Notes: generated by a model from the letters alone, not told the origin. Shown: positions 1 to 7,687, counted from the stretch's first letter. The stretch: 36,999 bases of DNA from Bacteroidales bacterium (GCA_017553405.1 JAFZME010000052.1:1-36999); one strand, 5' to 3'. Translations and numbers: made by a program.

Positions 1-549
1 TTATATCACAGGTTCTGTGTTGGCGGCATCATAGGCTTTACGGATGTCAACCCTACAGGGTCGAAATGTATAGCGAACATCAGATTCCGCACCACTTCCG
101 GTACAAACCGAATAGGAGGTATCGCCGGGGAGATGATGATTGAGGAGATACACGACGTGACCTATAAAGGAACAGTGAACAGTAACGGCGCCAGTGGCAC
201 GAACTACACCGGAGGCCTTGTGGGTAATGTCGGAACAGGAACAAAGACATTTACCAATTGCACTGTGAGCGGTACTATGCGCGGACCCAACAGCACTTCC
301 CAACCCGCCGGCATCTTCTGTAGTTGTAAGGGCGGTGGAACAGGACCTACCATTAACATTGCAGGTTGTAAGGTTGGTTCTAATACCAGAGTCCAAGCGG
401 CCTCCTCAGGATATTTTATTACCATAGAATCAGCCAGCGACATTATAGCTAATAATGTGTTCGGGTCAAATGGCTCCAGCCATTCCTGTACGACCGGAAC
501 CAACGATGGTCTCAGCACTGTTGTAGACCCTGATACTATTACTTTGTGA
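1..549 (+). CDS. 3' end of a Gly/Asn-rich repeat surface protein (partial)
   Basis: The frame is open from base 1 to a TGA at 547-549 (182 codons seen), so the 5' end lies outside the window. The visible part has the GGI-x-G / GGLVGN spaced repeats with intervening 'C.V.G' strands, for example GGLVGNVGTG and NCTVSGT. The same pattern fills the three large adhesins further along, and it resembles GLUG-type beta-helical repeats. The C-terminus (about residues 95-182) carries AGC/VGS-like strands and no obvious sorting domain. The base composition looks more AT-rich than the neighbouring lipoprotein gene. The next gene's ATG overlaps this stop codon, which suggests translational coupling. An adhesin or surface-displayed role is inferred from the repeats; no substrate can be named. 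Confidence 0.7.
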   Translation, partial: LYHRFCVGGIIGFTDVNPTGSKCIANIRFRTTSGTNRIGGIAGEMMIEEIHDVTYKGTVNSNGASGTNYTGGLVGNVGTGTKTFTNCTVSGTMRGPNSTSQPAGIFCSCKGGGTGPTINIAGCKVGSNTRVQAASSGYFITIESASDIIANNVFGSNGSSHSCTTGTNDGLSTVVDPDTITL

Positions 550-1445
550 TGAAGAATCTTGTCAGAATATCACTGCTTGTGCTGCTTTTAGCGTGCGGAG
601 TTAAAGCGGATCACTGGGGAGCCCTTCTGGGGTTCCCCCCGGATCCGCCGGAGGAGGAGGGCGGAAAGCCCAAGAGGCATTACTACCAGGGGATGGACGT
701 CTATGGCGACACGATGGTGAGCCTTCAGGACGGCGGGTATGCAACCGTGTACCGCCTTGGGGCCGGCTCGTTCGAAAAGATATCCGCCTTTATGCTTGCT
801 TCCGCGCAGAAGTACAACCACGCCAACGTGGCTTCTTTCGGCATCGAGAAGGCGCAGGCAGGCGATCCGCTGCCGGTGCTCTATGTGAGCCAGTGCCACA
901 AGAAGCCGGTCGCGGAGGGCAAGGATGTCTGCTTCGTGGAGAGGCTTGCCCCCGACCTGCAGTCTTCCGAGATTGTCCAGATCATTAAGTACGATGATGT
1001 GAACGGCGACTACGGCTATGCCCTTCAGTGGGTGGTCGATCTCAAGGAAAAGATGCTCTACGGCTATGGTAACACTGTCAACAACAGCGACCCCTCCAAC
1101 CGCCACCGCATTGTGAAGTTCCACCTTCCGAAGCTCTCCGACGGTCCTGTCGTTGTCCTCAAACCGGAGGACGCGCTTGAGAACTACACCATCGAAGAGG
1201 TGTCGTCCTTCAAGTTCAACCCGATTGGCCAGGGCCTTTATATATATAAAGGTAAGCTCTATATGCCGACGGGCATCGGGACGGAGAAACACCCCTCGAT
1301 TCTCTATGTGTGGGACCTCAAGAAGCGCAGTATGAAGGAAATCGACCTTTCTGGCTGCACGACCGGCGAGCTCGAAGACATCGCTCTCTATGGCAACCGC
1401 TTCCTGATCCAGGGTCAGGACGGATTGTTCAGCGTGAAGATCTAG
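549..1445 (+). CDS. Beta-propeller-like lipoprotein
   Basis: A 298-residue protein with a type II signal ending in LLLAC, so it is probably a lipid-anchored envelope protein. The ATG at 549 is preferred: it overlaps the upstream TGA (TGATG), and a GTG at 546 only adds one Met. Repeated strand patterns such as GDTMVSLQDGG, LPVLYVSQ, QWVVDLKEKMLYGYG and KGKLYMPTG look like blades of a propeller. The whole body aligns by eye with the last ~250 residues of the large glycosidase-like protein at 3166-6255 (shared IVQxIxYD, W(V/M)VDxKxxxLYxYG and GIGQG / IGQG blocks), so the two are paralogues. Function is unknown; a binding or scaffolding role for a secreted enzyme is inference. A degenerate copy of its 3' end lies at 3110-3196. 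Confidence 0.75.
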   Translation: MKNLVRISLLVLLLACGVKADHWGALLGFPPDPPEEEGGKPKRHYYQGMDVYGDTMVSLQDGGYATVYRLGAGSFEKISAFMLASAQKYNHANVASFGIEKAQAGDPLPVLYVSQCHKKPVAEGKDVCFVERLAPDLQSSEIVQIIKYDDVNGDYGYALQWVVDLKEKMLYGYGNTVNNSDPSNRHRIVKFHLPKLSDGPVVVLKPEDALENYTIEEVSSFKFNPIGQGLYIYKGKLYMPTGIGTEKHPSILYVWDLKKRSMKEIDLSGCTTGELEDIALYGNRFLIQGQDGLFSVKI

Positions 1446-1449
1446 ATTT

Positions 1450-1473
1450 CAGCCCGGCCGGATGGTCGGGCTG
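1450..1473 (+). terminator. Hairpin after the propeller lipoprotein gene
   Basis: CAGCCCGGCC pairs with GGTCGGGCTG around a GGAT loop, giving a 10-bp stem with one G-U pair, starting 5 nt after the stop codon. It is followed by ATTTATATAC, only a weak T-tract, so intrinsic termination is likely but may be leaky. Confidence 0.6.
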
Positions 1474-1519
1474 ATTTATATACCATATCTTTTGCTACTT
1501 TCGCTTAGTCGGAGGCTTA

Positions 1520-1550
1520 CGCCAAAACTGCTCAAAAAAAGCAAATCTGG
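1520..1550. repeat. Imperfect inverted repeat at the 3' side of the ATPase gene
   Basis: GCCAAAACTGCT and AGCAAATCTGGC form an imperfect 12-nt inverted repeat (9 of 12 pairs) around a CAAAAAA loop. It ends 1 nt before the ATPase stop codon. The right arm differs by one base from AGCAAATTTGGC at 3045-3056, inside the inverted repeat on the other side of the gene, so the gene is bracketed by related sequences. Confidence 0.55.
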
Positions 1551-1551
1551 C

Positions 1552-2979
1552 TTAAAACTCCTCTGTGTTTTCAACGAACAAGTCTTTCAGTGTGAGCACT
1601 TTGTCAAAATCGCCACTGTGCTCTCCTTGCGTTAATCCTTTGGTTGTAACAAGGACTGTCCGGATGGATTCGTGCTTGGGATATTCAGACTGAAAAGAGT
1701 GGATGCGGTGCTCGAGCTTGCTGCTTTCTTCGGCGTCCTGAGTGTATTCATAACGGGAGTACTTCATCTCGCAGATGTCGGTTATGCCGTCGGCACGCTC
1801 GATGATCATATCAATCTGACCGGTGGGTCTGCCGGGTTTATTGCGCCAGGAGTAATACTTAGTAAGCATTGTGTCCAGACGGAGGGACTGGATAATCTCC
1901 CAGATATGGAACAGACAGATACGCTCGAAGGCCAGACCGTACCAGGTGTTCTGTCGAGGTGTGTTCAGCGTATGACGCCAATATGCGCGGTCAGTTACGG
2001 TGGAGTTGCAGAAGGTCAGGTAGAAGATGGTGAAGAAATCCACGAGGCGATACAGGCCGGCCGTCTTTTTCCCGCAGATGCTGTAGTAGCTGATGAGGTC
2101 GCAGTATACAAGATCTTTGAGAAGGTTGGTAAGTTCTTCTCCTGAGCTGATTTTCAACGTTTCGGATATTTCTTTCCGGGTCATTCCCTCCCGGCTGGAG
2201 GCAAGGAGCTTGACGATGTCCATATACTTTTCCGGATTCCGGAAGAGGGATTTGTACAAACGGCGGTATTCATTCCCCAATTCGGCATCGGTGGAAAAGA
2301 ACAGCATATCTATGTTCTCTGCAGAACTTTTGGCAGGATCAAGCAACGAAAAATAGTATGGAACGCCACCGAGAGCTGCGTAGAGTTGCAGGATGGTCAT
2401 ACGGTCCCATTTGTAGTTTTTGGCTTTGAAGTACATCTCCGTCTGGTACAGGCTGAAGGGACGCAGATGCATTTCGTGGGTAGGGCGGCGGTGCAAACCT
2501 CCACGGTTGTCTATTATGTTGCGAATCATCCAGGATGTGGCTGAGCCGCATATTACCAGGAAGACATTGTCATACCAGGAAGCGGTGTCGTTCCAGAAGA
2601 TGCCGAGTTCCTTGACGAAGTTGGAGTATTCAAAGTCGAAGCAGGGCACTTCATCTATAAAGATTACGCAGCGCTTCTTACGCTTGTTTTTGGCAATAAT
2701 GCTTCCGAGCGCTTTGAAAGCCTCTTTCCAGTTCTTGGGCACGGGGCCATCGTATCCGTAATGCGTCAAAGCTCCGAGAAAGGCATTCTTCTGGTCATCT
2801 TTGGCTCCTTCCAGAACACCGCTCGCATAAAAGTCGAATTTGTCTTTGAAGAAGTAACGGATAAGCGAGGTCTTGCCTACGCGGCGGCGTCCATACAGGG
2901 CTATAAATTCCGCCTTCCCGCTTTGATTATACTTGGCCAGTTTTGCCAGTTCTGTGTCTCTCCCGATGATTTTGTCCAT
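1552..2979 (-). CDS. AAA-type ATPase with C-terminal DUF234 / PD-(D/E)XK-like domain
   Basis: A 475-residue cytoplasmic ATPase of the family expanded in archaea and Bacteroidetes. The N-terminal IGRDTEL motif is followed by Walker A GRRRVGKTS (residues 30-38) and Walker B VIFIDEVP (D109, E110). A sensor-like CGSATSW lies at about 144-150, and a winged-helix-like stretch (TRKEISETLKISSGEEL) at about 267-283. The C-terminal part has GQID (D390) and ICEMK (E404, K406), the spacing expected of a PD-(D/E)XK nuclease fold. Length is normal and no motif is broken. It is a single-gene unit with its own promoter and a perfect palindrome upstream. Members are often scattered singly through genomes and their cellular role is not established. 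Mobility is inferred here from the flanking repeats, not from any transposase. Confidence 0.9.
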   Translation of the reverse strand: MDKIIGRDTELAKLAKYNQSGKAEFIALYGRRRVGKTSLIRYFFKDKFDFYASGVLEGAKDDQKNAFLGALTHYGYDGPVPKNWKEAFKALGSIIAKNKRKKRCVIFIDEVPCFDFEYSNFVKELGIFWNDTASWYDNVFLVICGSATSWMIRNIIDNRGGLHRRPTHEMHLRPFSLYQTEMYFKAKNYKWDRMTILQLYAALGGVPYYFSLLDPAKSSAENIDMLFFSTDAELGNEYRRLYKSLFRNPEKYMDIVKLLASSREGMTRKEISETLKISSGEELTNLLKDLVYCDLISYYSICGKKTAGLYRLVDFFTIFYLTFCNSTVTDRAYWRHTLNTPRQNTWYGLAFERICLFHIWEIIQSLRLDTMLTKYYSWRNKPGRPTGQIDMIIERADGITDICEMKYSRYEYTQDAEESSKLEHRIHSFQSEYPKHESIRTVLVTTKGLTQGEHSGDFDKVLTLKDLFVENTEEF

Positions 2980-2996
2980 AGAGATATGTGTTTTTG

Positions 2997-3031
2997 CAAA
3001 GATACTTTATTTATGTGAATGTTCCGCCAAA
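2997..3031 (-). promoter_or_regulatory. Probable promoter of the ATPase gene
   Basis: On the minus strand TATCTTTG (2997-3004) matches the Bacteroidetes -7 consensus TAnnTTTG exactly, 17 nt upstream of the start codon. A TTTG at 3028-3031 could serve as the -33 element, although the 23-nt spacer is longer than the usual 19-21. This TTTG lies inside the left arm of the palindrome at 3017-3065. Confidence 0.55.
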
Positions 3032-3065
3032 TTTCATTTTTTTTAGCAAATTTGGCGGAACATTC
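3017..3065. repeat. Perfect 18-bp inverted repeat upstream of the ATPase gene
   Basis: GAATGTTCCGCCAAATTT (3017-3034) and its exact reverse complement (3048-3065) are separated by a 13-nt T-rich spacer. The left arm overlaps the likely -33 region of the ATPase promoter, so it could be an operator or a transcript hairpin. It could also mark the end of a mobile cassette, given the related repeat at 1520-1550. It is not followed by a T-tract on either strand, so it is not a typical intrinsic terminator. Confidence 0.8.
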
Positions 3066-3109
3066 GTGTAGATGGCAAAGTGGATTTCCGGCAAAATGGA
3101 TTTTAAAAA

Positions 3110-3196
3110 GGGACCGGCGAATTGGAGGACATCAGCCTCTATCGCGGTCGCTTCCTGATCCAAGGTCAGGACGGATTGTTCAGCGTGAAGCGGTAG
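3110..3196 (+). pseudogene. Remnant 3' end of a second propeller-lipoprotein gene
   Basis: Read on the plus strand this gives 28 codons plus TAG, including RFLIQGQDGLFSVK, identical over that run to the end of the lipoprotein gene at 549-1445. At DNA level 3112-3201 matches 1361-1450 at about 75 of 90 bases by eye. There is no start codon and an in-frame TAA lies immediately upstream, so it is a fragment. It overlaps, antisense, the last seven codons of the large glycosidase-like gene. Confidence 0.8.
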
Positions 3197-6100
3197 ATTT
3201 CCGTCCCGACCTTGCTATGCCACAGGGCGAGGTAGAGCCAGCCTTCGCTTATGTCCATACCTTCGGGTTCGTACTTCAGGTCACGGATGTCCTGACACAG
3301 GATCTGCTTCTTCGTCCTGATGTCGTAGACGTGGAGCTTGCAGTAGTACGGCGGATAGCCGGCGCTTAAATATATACGCCCGTCCTGCACGAACCCGCCC
3401 TGGCCGATGCCCACTTCGTCATAGTACATACTCCATTGCACGTCGTCCGCCGTGAGATGGACCTCAGGCTCGTCCGGGGAGGGAAGAGGAAACCGCTTTA
3501 CCCAGCGCTCGCGCCAGCGTATGCCTCCATAGGTGTAGAGGAAGCCGTTTTTACGGTCCACCATCCAGTCCACCGGACCGGGATAGTCGGAACCGTCGGT
3601 GTCGTAATAAATCTTCTGGACGATCTTTGAGGAATCCATCCCGATTTCGGTCACCAGGCAGGCGTGGCCGCCGTTGTCTTCGGAGATATACAGGAGGGGA
3701 AACGGCGATTCCGGCGTAAGGCGCGCAGGTCCGAATACCGCATTGTTGCAATGGGAATCGTTGCCTTCGAGCTTGTAGTAGGACAGCGTGCGTTTTTCGG
3801 CCATATCGTAGATCTGACACCACCCCTTGTCGTGGATGATGACTGCAGTGTCGCCCTGGATGGCAAGGCCCTGACAGGAGAAGCGCCTTTCCTCAGTCGC
3901 CGGGATTGTCGCCACCAGTTCGGGCTCCATGGGCGGGATGCGGTCTTTGAAAACTTCGCCGGAGGGGCCTTTCCCCTCGAGGAAAGCCACCCATGCGCCA
4001 GCGCGCCCGTCCGGCCCTTTATGCTTCACAAGATCCGCCGCCATCACTCCGGAGAAGCTGTCCCAGCCCTCGGCGTCGAAGTGGTCGTGCGGCTCGGTGG
4101 CGTAATAAAAGCGGATGTTGCGGTCGCCGCGGATGGTGATGCGCATATACATCGGCTTGTGGCGCATCGCGCGCGGAAGTTTCCGGGCTTCCTGCAGCAC
4201 TGTGACTCCCTTGCATATCCGCCAGGCCACCATATACTGCCCGTCCGGGAAGTTCTCCCGACCGAAGACGAATCTGTTGTCCCCGTCCTTGAAGACCTGG
4301 AACCCTTTCATCTTGAAACGTCCTCGCTCCGGCGCCTCCACCTTCGCGCTCAGGACGAAACGCTCCTTATTGTCCAAGTTGGCCCGGATTGAGTCGCCGG
4401 GGGTGGGGATGAGAGTGTCGCATACCGACACGAGCACTTTCCCGTCGGAGATAATGGGCTCCACGGTGCGCCAGGACTTTGGCTCCAGTTCTACCCCGTC
4501 GGGGCAGGCAAACGGCTTTTCGGAATAGTTACACCAGGTGATGACACCGTTGCCATAAGTGGTTTTAAAGACTTTCGGGGCCACTTCTTTATGGTCGTCA
4601 ATAGTCTCATACTGCAGGTAGCCATATTCTTTCATATAATCCCATCCCTTGCGGATCTCGACTGCGGAATTGTGGACATCCTCGCTTGTGGCCGCGAACA
4701 GGTCGCAGGTAGGCGTGCCGATCCAGTTTTTGTCGTCGTCCCGGTGGGCCGCATAGAAATAGAAGGTGGGATGTCCGCCGTGCTCCTGCATCTTCATAGA
4801 CCATTCCGGCTCCTTGATCGTGTAGTTGACCGAACGGGAGAATGGGCAGGAATAGATATATCCGTTATAGACAATCTGCCACAGCGGGACGTAGGCATCG
4901 CGAAGCTTCTCAAAACTCAGAGTGTTTGGCCCAAGCATAGAGATATAAAGGGCGAAATCGAGTTCGGAAGACAGGTGGTCATAGCCGCCCTCGGAGGCGC
5001 AGCCGCCAATTTTGTCCTTCATCTCCCTGAGAGTCTTGCGAGCCCACTCGGCCGCCTGTGCGGGATTGTTGTAATGATTGGGATCCGCGCAGGCGTGCGG
5101 CGCTACTATTGAATAGACGTCGTTGTAGCCCACGCCGCGGAAGCCCATCCTGGCGAGCGAGTCGCAGTAGGGGACGACATATTTCTTGTACGCCTGCTCG
5201 TAGCACAGCTCGTACATTCGGCCTCCGCCGTAGACGAACCTGGAAAAACGCTCCCCGGAAGGCAGCAGGGCTACATCGCCAAGGTCGAAATCGGGTGAAA
5301 TCTCATAGCTGTCGCCGGTGCAGATGTGCGGGACAATCCGGAAGCCCCTTTCCTGCGCATAGGCAATCAGATGGCGGAGCCTCTCCTCGCCGCCCAATGC
5401 CGGTTCAGGAGGAAAGATGGTCGGGAAGCGGCCGTCGTGGCCGCGGATGTTCCATCCCACAAGCGTGATCTGGGCGCCAGGGACTCCCTGCGCGATGAGC
5501 GAATCGATGATCTCGCACACCTTGTCGAAGGTCACGGCCACCTTCATCGGCGGTTCGTTCTCGAGTGTCTGGTGCTCCACAGTGCAAGGCACTGGCTTCC
5601 AGCCCTGCCGGATGCGGATTTCCGGATAGTCCACGGCATATTTCAGCAGCGGGCGGTCCTTGACCTTTTCCTTCAGGGGCTGAAGCCCGCCCTGCGCAAG
5701 CCGGATCTTCCGGTACAGCCTGCCGATGCCGGCGTAGGTCGCATTCTCGCCTTCGAGCTTATAGAAACGGAGCACCCAGTCGCCGTCGTAGGACTTGTGG
5801 TCGAACGGAGTCAGCGCAAACACCTGTCTGTACTGCCCGCCGCGGCAGACTATCGAGACGTGGCTGTCGAAGCGGTAGTGAGGAAAGTATGCCATCCAGG
5901 CCTTGCCTTCCTTGACGCACCCCGCAATCGGCATCGGGTGGCGGTGCCTCAGTGAATGCCTTCCTTCCCGGCCTGGAAGCATCTTGGTGACTATGCCTTC
6001 GGCATTCACGTAGTAGCCGTCGGTCCCGGCAGTGGCGCTGGTGAAAACCGGTGTTACATACAGTGTGTCAACCCCGTCAATCTTCGCTTTCGGAAAGACG

Positions 6101-6255
6101 AATTCCTCAAATCCTCTGCCCCTCTTCAGCCTTACGGTATCTTCAACAACCGTCCCGCCGGTGCGCACAATGCGGATATATGCTGGCCCCCCGGCTCCAC
6201 GGCAGCTTCCTGCGGTCAGCGCGGTGACGGTAATCAGTAGGAAAATGATTCTCAT
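3166..6255 (-). CDS. Large putative glycosidase (TIM-barrel, GH101/DUF5696-like) with C-terminal propeller domain
   Basis: A 1029-residue exported protein. The signal has a possible lipobox AGSC (Cys18). Residues ~25-220 are a beta-rich N-terminal domain. Residues ~230-600 look like a TIM-barrel hydrolase with VGWNIRGHDG (266-275), IVPHICTGD, GYNDVYS (D379) and CASEGG (E422). By analogy with the GH101/GH36 superfamily, D379 and E422 are candidate nucleophile and acid/base; this is inference. Residues ~630-775 resemble a concanavalin-like sandwich. Residues ~779-1023 are paralogous to the lipoprotein at 549-1445. The last residues (TLNNPS) are read antisense through a gene remnant. The start lies 1 nt after the hipT stop, so it is probably transcribed from the hipBST promoter. 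Substrate is unknown; a glycan or glycoprotein O-glycan is plausible. Confidence 0.65.
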   Translation of the reverse strand: MRIIFLLITVTALTAGSCRGAGGPAYIRIVRTGGTVVEDTVRLKRGRGFEEFVFPKAKIDGVDTLYVTPVFTSATAGTDGYYVNAEGIVTKMLPGREGRHSLRHRHPMPIAGCVKEGKAWMAYFPHYRFDSHVSIVCRGGQYRQVFALTPFDHKSYDGDWVLRFYKLEGENATYAGIGRLYRKIRLAQGGLQPLKEKVKDRPLLKYAVDYPEIRIRQGWKPVPCTVEHQTLENEPPMKVAVTFDKVCEIIDSLIAQGVPGAQITLVGWNIRGHDGRFPTIFPPEPALGGEERLRHLIAYAQERGFRIVPHICTGDSYEISPDFDLGDVALLPSGERFSRFVYGGGRMYELCYEQAYKKYVVPYCDSLARMGFRGVGYNDVYSIVAPHACADPNHYNNPAQAAEWARKTLREMKDKIGGCASEGGYDHLSSELDFALYISMLGPNTLSFEKLRDAYVPLWQIVYNGYIYSCPFSRSVNYTIKEPEWSMKMQEHGGHPTFYFYAAHRDDDKNWIGTPTCDLFAATSEDVHNSAVEIRKGWDYMKEYGYLQYETIDDHKEVAPKVFKTTYGNGVITWCNYSEKPFACPDGVELEPKSWRTVEPIISDGKVLVSVCDTLIPTPGDSIRANLDNKERFVLSAKVEAPERGRFKMKGFQVFKDGDNRFVFGRENFPDGQYMVAWRICKGVTVLQEARKLPRAMRHKPMYMRITIRGDRNIRFYYATEPHDHFDAEGWDSFSGVMAADLVKHKGPDGRAGAWVAFLEGKGPSGEVFKDRIPPMEPELVATIPATEERRFSCQGLAIQGDTAVIIHDKGWCQIYDMAEKRTLSYYKLEGNDSHCNNAVFGPARLTPESPFPLLYISEDNGGHACLVTEIGMDSSKIVQKIYYDTDGSDYPGPVDWMVDRKNGFLYTYGGIRWRERWVKRFPLPSPDEPEVHLTADDVQWSMYYDEVGIGQGGFVQDGRIYLSAGYPPYYCKLHVYDIRTKKQILCQDIRDLKYEPEGMDISEGWLYLALWHSKVGTEIYRFTLNNPS

Positions 6256-6256
6256 A

Positions 6257-7144
6257 TTACGCTCTCAAAAAAGAATACAAACGCGAATGATAGTGCTCGT
6301 AGTATAATTTCTTGGATTCCGGGCTCAGGGATGATTCTTGGACCATTTGCTCGATTGCCGGATAGTCTGAACAAAATCTGTCCAGTTCGCGGATGACGGT
6401 AGTTTCATTCAGACCCAGAGATAATCCAAATTCCTTGAATTCTTTATTGCCGACACCTCTTGGGAATTTTCTTCCATCGGCAAAAAGTCCCTTCCTGAGC
6501 CCGAAAATACTGTCATCCGGTAAATGAATATGTGTATCTATCAAGTCATAGGCCGGGGCGAGCCGATAATCCCCATCCGGAGTCATCAGTACCGAGAAAT
6601 TCTTAAGATGTGCATCGCCATTGGAAAACAGGAAGTTATAGAGAATCAGGTCATAGAACTTGACCATCTCGATTTTCCAGGCCGGTAAATATCTGCGGAT
6701 TAGCATCCCGATTTCCTCATAACTGAGAGCGGCGTATTTATAATCCGGACCGTGAGTGTCACGGGTAATTCCCCCGAGTGAGGCAAAGTCTTCCTGTTGG
6801 ATCCTGCTTCCATCAGGAGCGATGTCATAGCGTTTTGTCAAGTAGCCCGGCTCTCCGTTTGCAAACTGACATAACTCGCAGTCGGCGGTCTCTATATGGA
6901 AAACCTTTCTTGCTATGCTCATAGTCAGGTGTTCATTCGCCGGACTGTCTGCCCGGCGTTCAAAATCGGACAATGCAGGTTTAAGGATATATGTCCCTCG
7001 CTCTCCTGCAGACGTAAGCCGGAATTCGCCGTCTTGTTTTATGACGGAGTATTTGCTCTGGGCCCCCGAGAGAGAAAAATGTCCTCGATTCTCATTCAGG
7101 CGTCCGGAATATGCATCATCGTTATTGAACGGCAGAATAATCAT
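6257..7144 (-). CDS. hipT: HipT-like serine/threonine kinase toxin
   Basis: A 295-residue protein matching the kinase core of HipA. It has SLSGAQSK (24-31, Gly-rich loop with an SxS pair, S24 and S26, like the autophosphorylated serines of HipT), YILKP (K55, ATP-binding lysine), SNGDAHLKN (174-182, catalytic Asp177, Asn182) and LAPAYDL (Asp200, metal binding). The HipA N-terminal subdomain is absent and is encoded by the preceding gene, with a 4-nt ATGA overlap. That is the hipB-hipS-hipT layout known from enteropathogenic E. coli, where HipT phosphorylates TrpS. The target here is not known. All catalytic residues are present, so it looks active. Its stop is separated by 1 nt from the start of a putative glycosidase. 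Confidence 0.9.
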   Translation of the reverse strand: MIILPFNNDDAYSGRLNENRGHFSLSGAQSKYSVIKQDGEFRLTSAGERGTYILKPALSDFERRADSPANEHLTMSIARKVFHIETADCELCQFANGEPGYLTKRYDIAPDGSRIQQEDFASLGGITRDTHGPDYKYAALSYEEIGMLIRRYLPAWKIEMVKFYDLILYNFLFSNGDAHLKNFSVLMTPDGDYRLAPAYDLIDTHIHLPDDSIFGLRKGLFADGRKFPRGVGNKEFKEFGLSLGLNETTVIRELDRFCSDYPAIEQMVQESSLSPESKKLYYEHYHSRLYSFLRA

Positions 7145-7467
7145 AGTGTAATGGGAATTACTGTTATGGTCCCCGGGGTGTCTGTTTGTGCAGTTGCGAG
7201 CAATATGCCGAAATCATCTTCACGGTCCAGTTTGTGGATAGCGGCTTGAACCGTCCGGTTGTGACCTTCGGAAAGCATATTCACGAAAAATGGGAACAGC
7301 CGATCCGAATGATATTCCTGCTCTGTTTTCGGCAGCGTAATACTTATTGCAGGAGCTTCTCCGTCCAGAAAATATGCGTCATCATATCTGAAGACATATT
7401 CTCTAGGGGAGGCTTCTGTCAGCACTCCCGCAAGGCGATTATTGTTATAGACGCGGGCGCTTCTCAT
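7141..7467 (-). CDS. hipS: HipS-like protein (HipA N-terminal subdomain)
   Basis: A 108-residue protein equivalent to the HipA N-terminal domain, with VYNNNRLAGVLTE at the N-terminus, ISITLPKTE in the middle and LFPFFVNMLSEGHNR toward the end. In characterised HipBST systems this small protein acts as the antitoxin towards HipT while HipB contributes DNA binding; that role is transferred by family. It overlaps hipB upstream and hipT downstream by ATGA at each junction, so all three should be translationally coupled. A frameshifted hipA is an alternative reading, but two clean ATGA junctions and the separate kinase start argue for a genuine three-gene system. Confidence 0.88.
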   Translation of the reverse strand: MRSARVYNNNRLAGVLTEASPREYVFRYDDAYFLDGEAPAISITLPKTEQEYHSDRLFPFFVNMLSEGHNRTVQAAIHKLDREDDFGILLATAQTDTPGTITVIPITL

Positions 7468-7661
7468 AACTTAATGCAAGTGGTTAGTACAAGTCCAAGG
7501 GTGTCAAGGACTTTATATAAAACATCAAGGGTGGGATTGCCCTCTTCCCGTTCAATCTTGGTAAGAGTGTTTATCCCGATTCCGGAGAGTTCAGCCAGTT
7601 GCCGCTGAGTTACTCCAAGCATTTTTCTGCGTCTTTTTATTTGCCGGCCTATAGAGTCCAT
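7464..7661 (-). CDS. hipB: HipB-like XRE-family DNA-binding protein
   Basis: A 65-residue helix-turn-helix protein: IGRQIKRRRKMLGVTQRQLA, then ELSGIGINTLTKIE and the NPTLDVLYKVLDTLGL helix typical of HipB/Cro-type regulators. The ATG at 7661 is chosen because it lies just downstream of an operator palindrome (7663-7678) and starts the HTH domain; the open frame extends upstream only through operator and promoter sequence. The protein ends on a TGA that overlaps the hipS ATG. It is expected to repress its own operon by binding the two TCACAnTATATTGTGA-type boxes, helped by HipS/HipT. Confidence 0.9.
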   Translation of the reverse strand: MDSIGRQIKRRRKMLGVTQRQLAELSGIGINTLTKIEREEGNPTLDVLYKVLDTLGLVLTTCIKL

Positions 7662-7662
7662 T

Positions 7663-7678
7663 TCACAATATATTGTGA
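7663..7678. promoter_or_regulatory. HipB operator 1 (downstream box)
   Basis: TCACAATATATTGTGA is a perfect 16-bp palindrome ending 1 nt before the hipB start codon, in the leader just downstream of the -7 element. A near-copy is at 7725-7740. Confidence 0.75.
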
Positions 7679-7687
7679 TTTCTTTAA

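Noticed and set aside
1-396. A minus-strand open frame at the window start
   Set aside because: It is antisense to the repeat-protein frame, which is open from base 1 and shows clear GGxxG repeats.
3017-3065. An intrinsic terminator for the glycosidase-like gene
   Set aside because: There is no T-tract after the stem on either strand, and the arm overlaps the ATPase promoter. An operator or element end is more likely.
6257-7467. A frameshifted, broken hipA
   Set aside because: Two precise ATGA overlaps, a separate kinase start and the known HipBST layout fit a genuine split gene set better.
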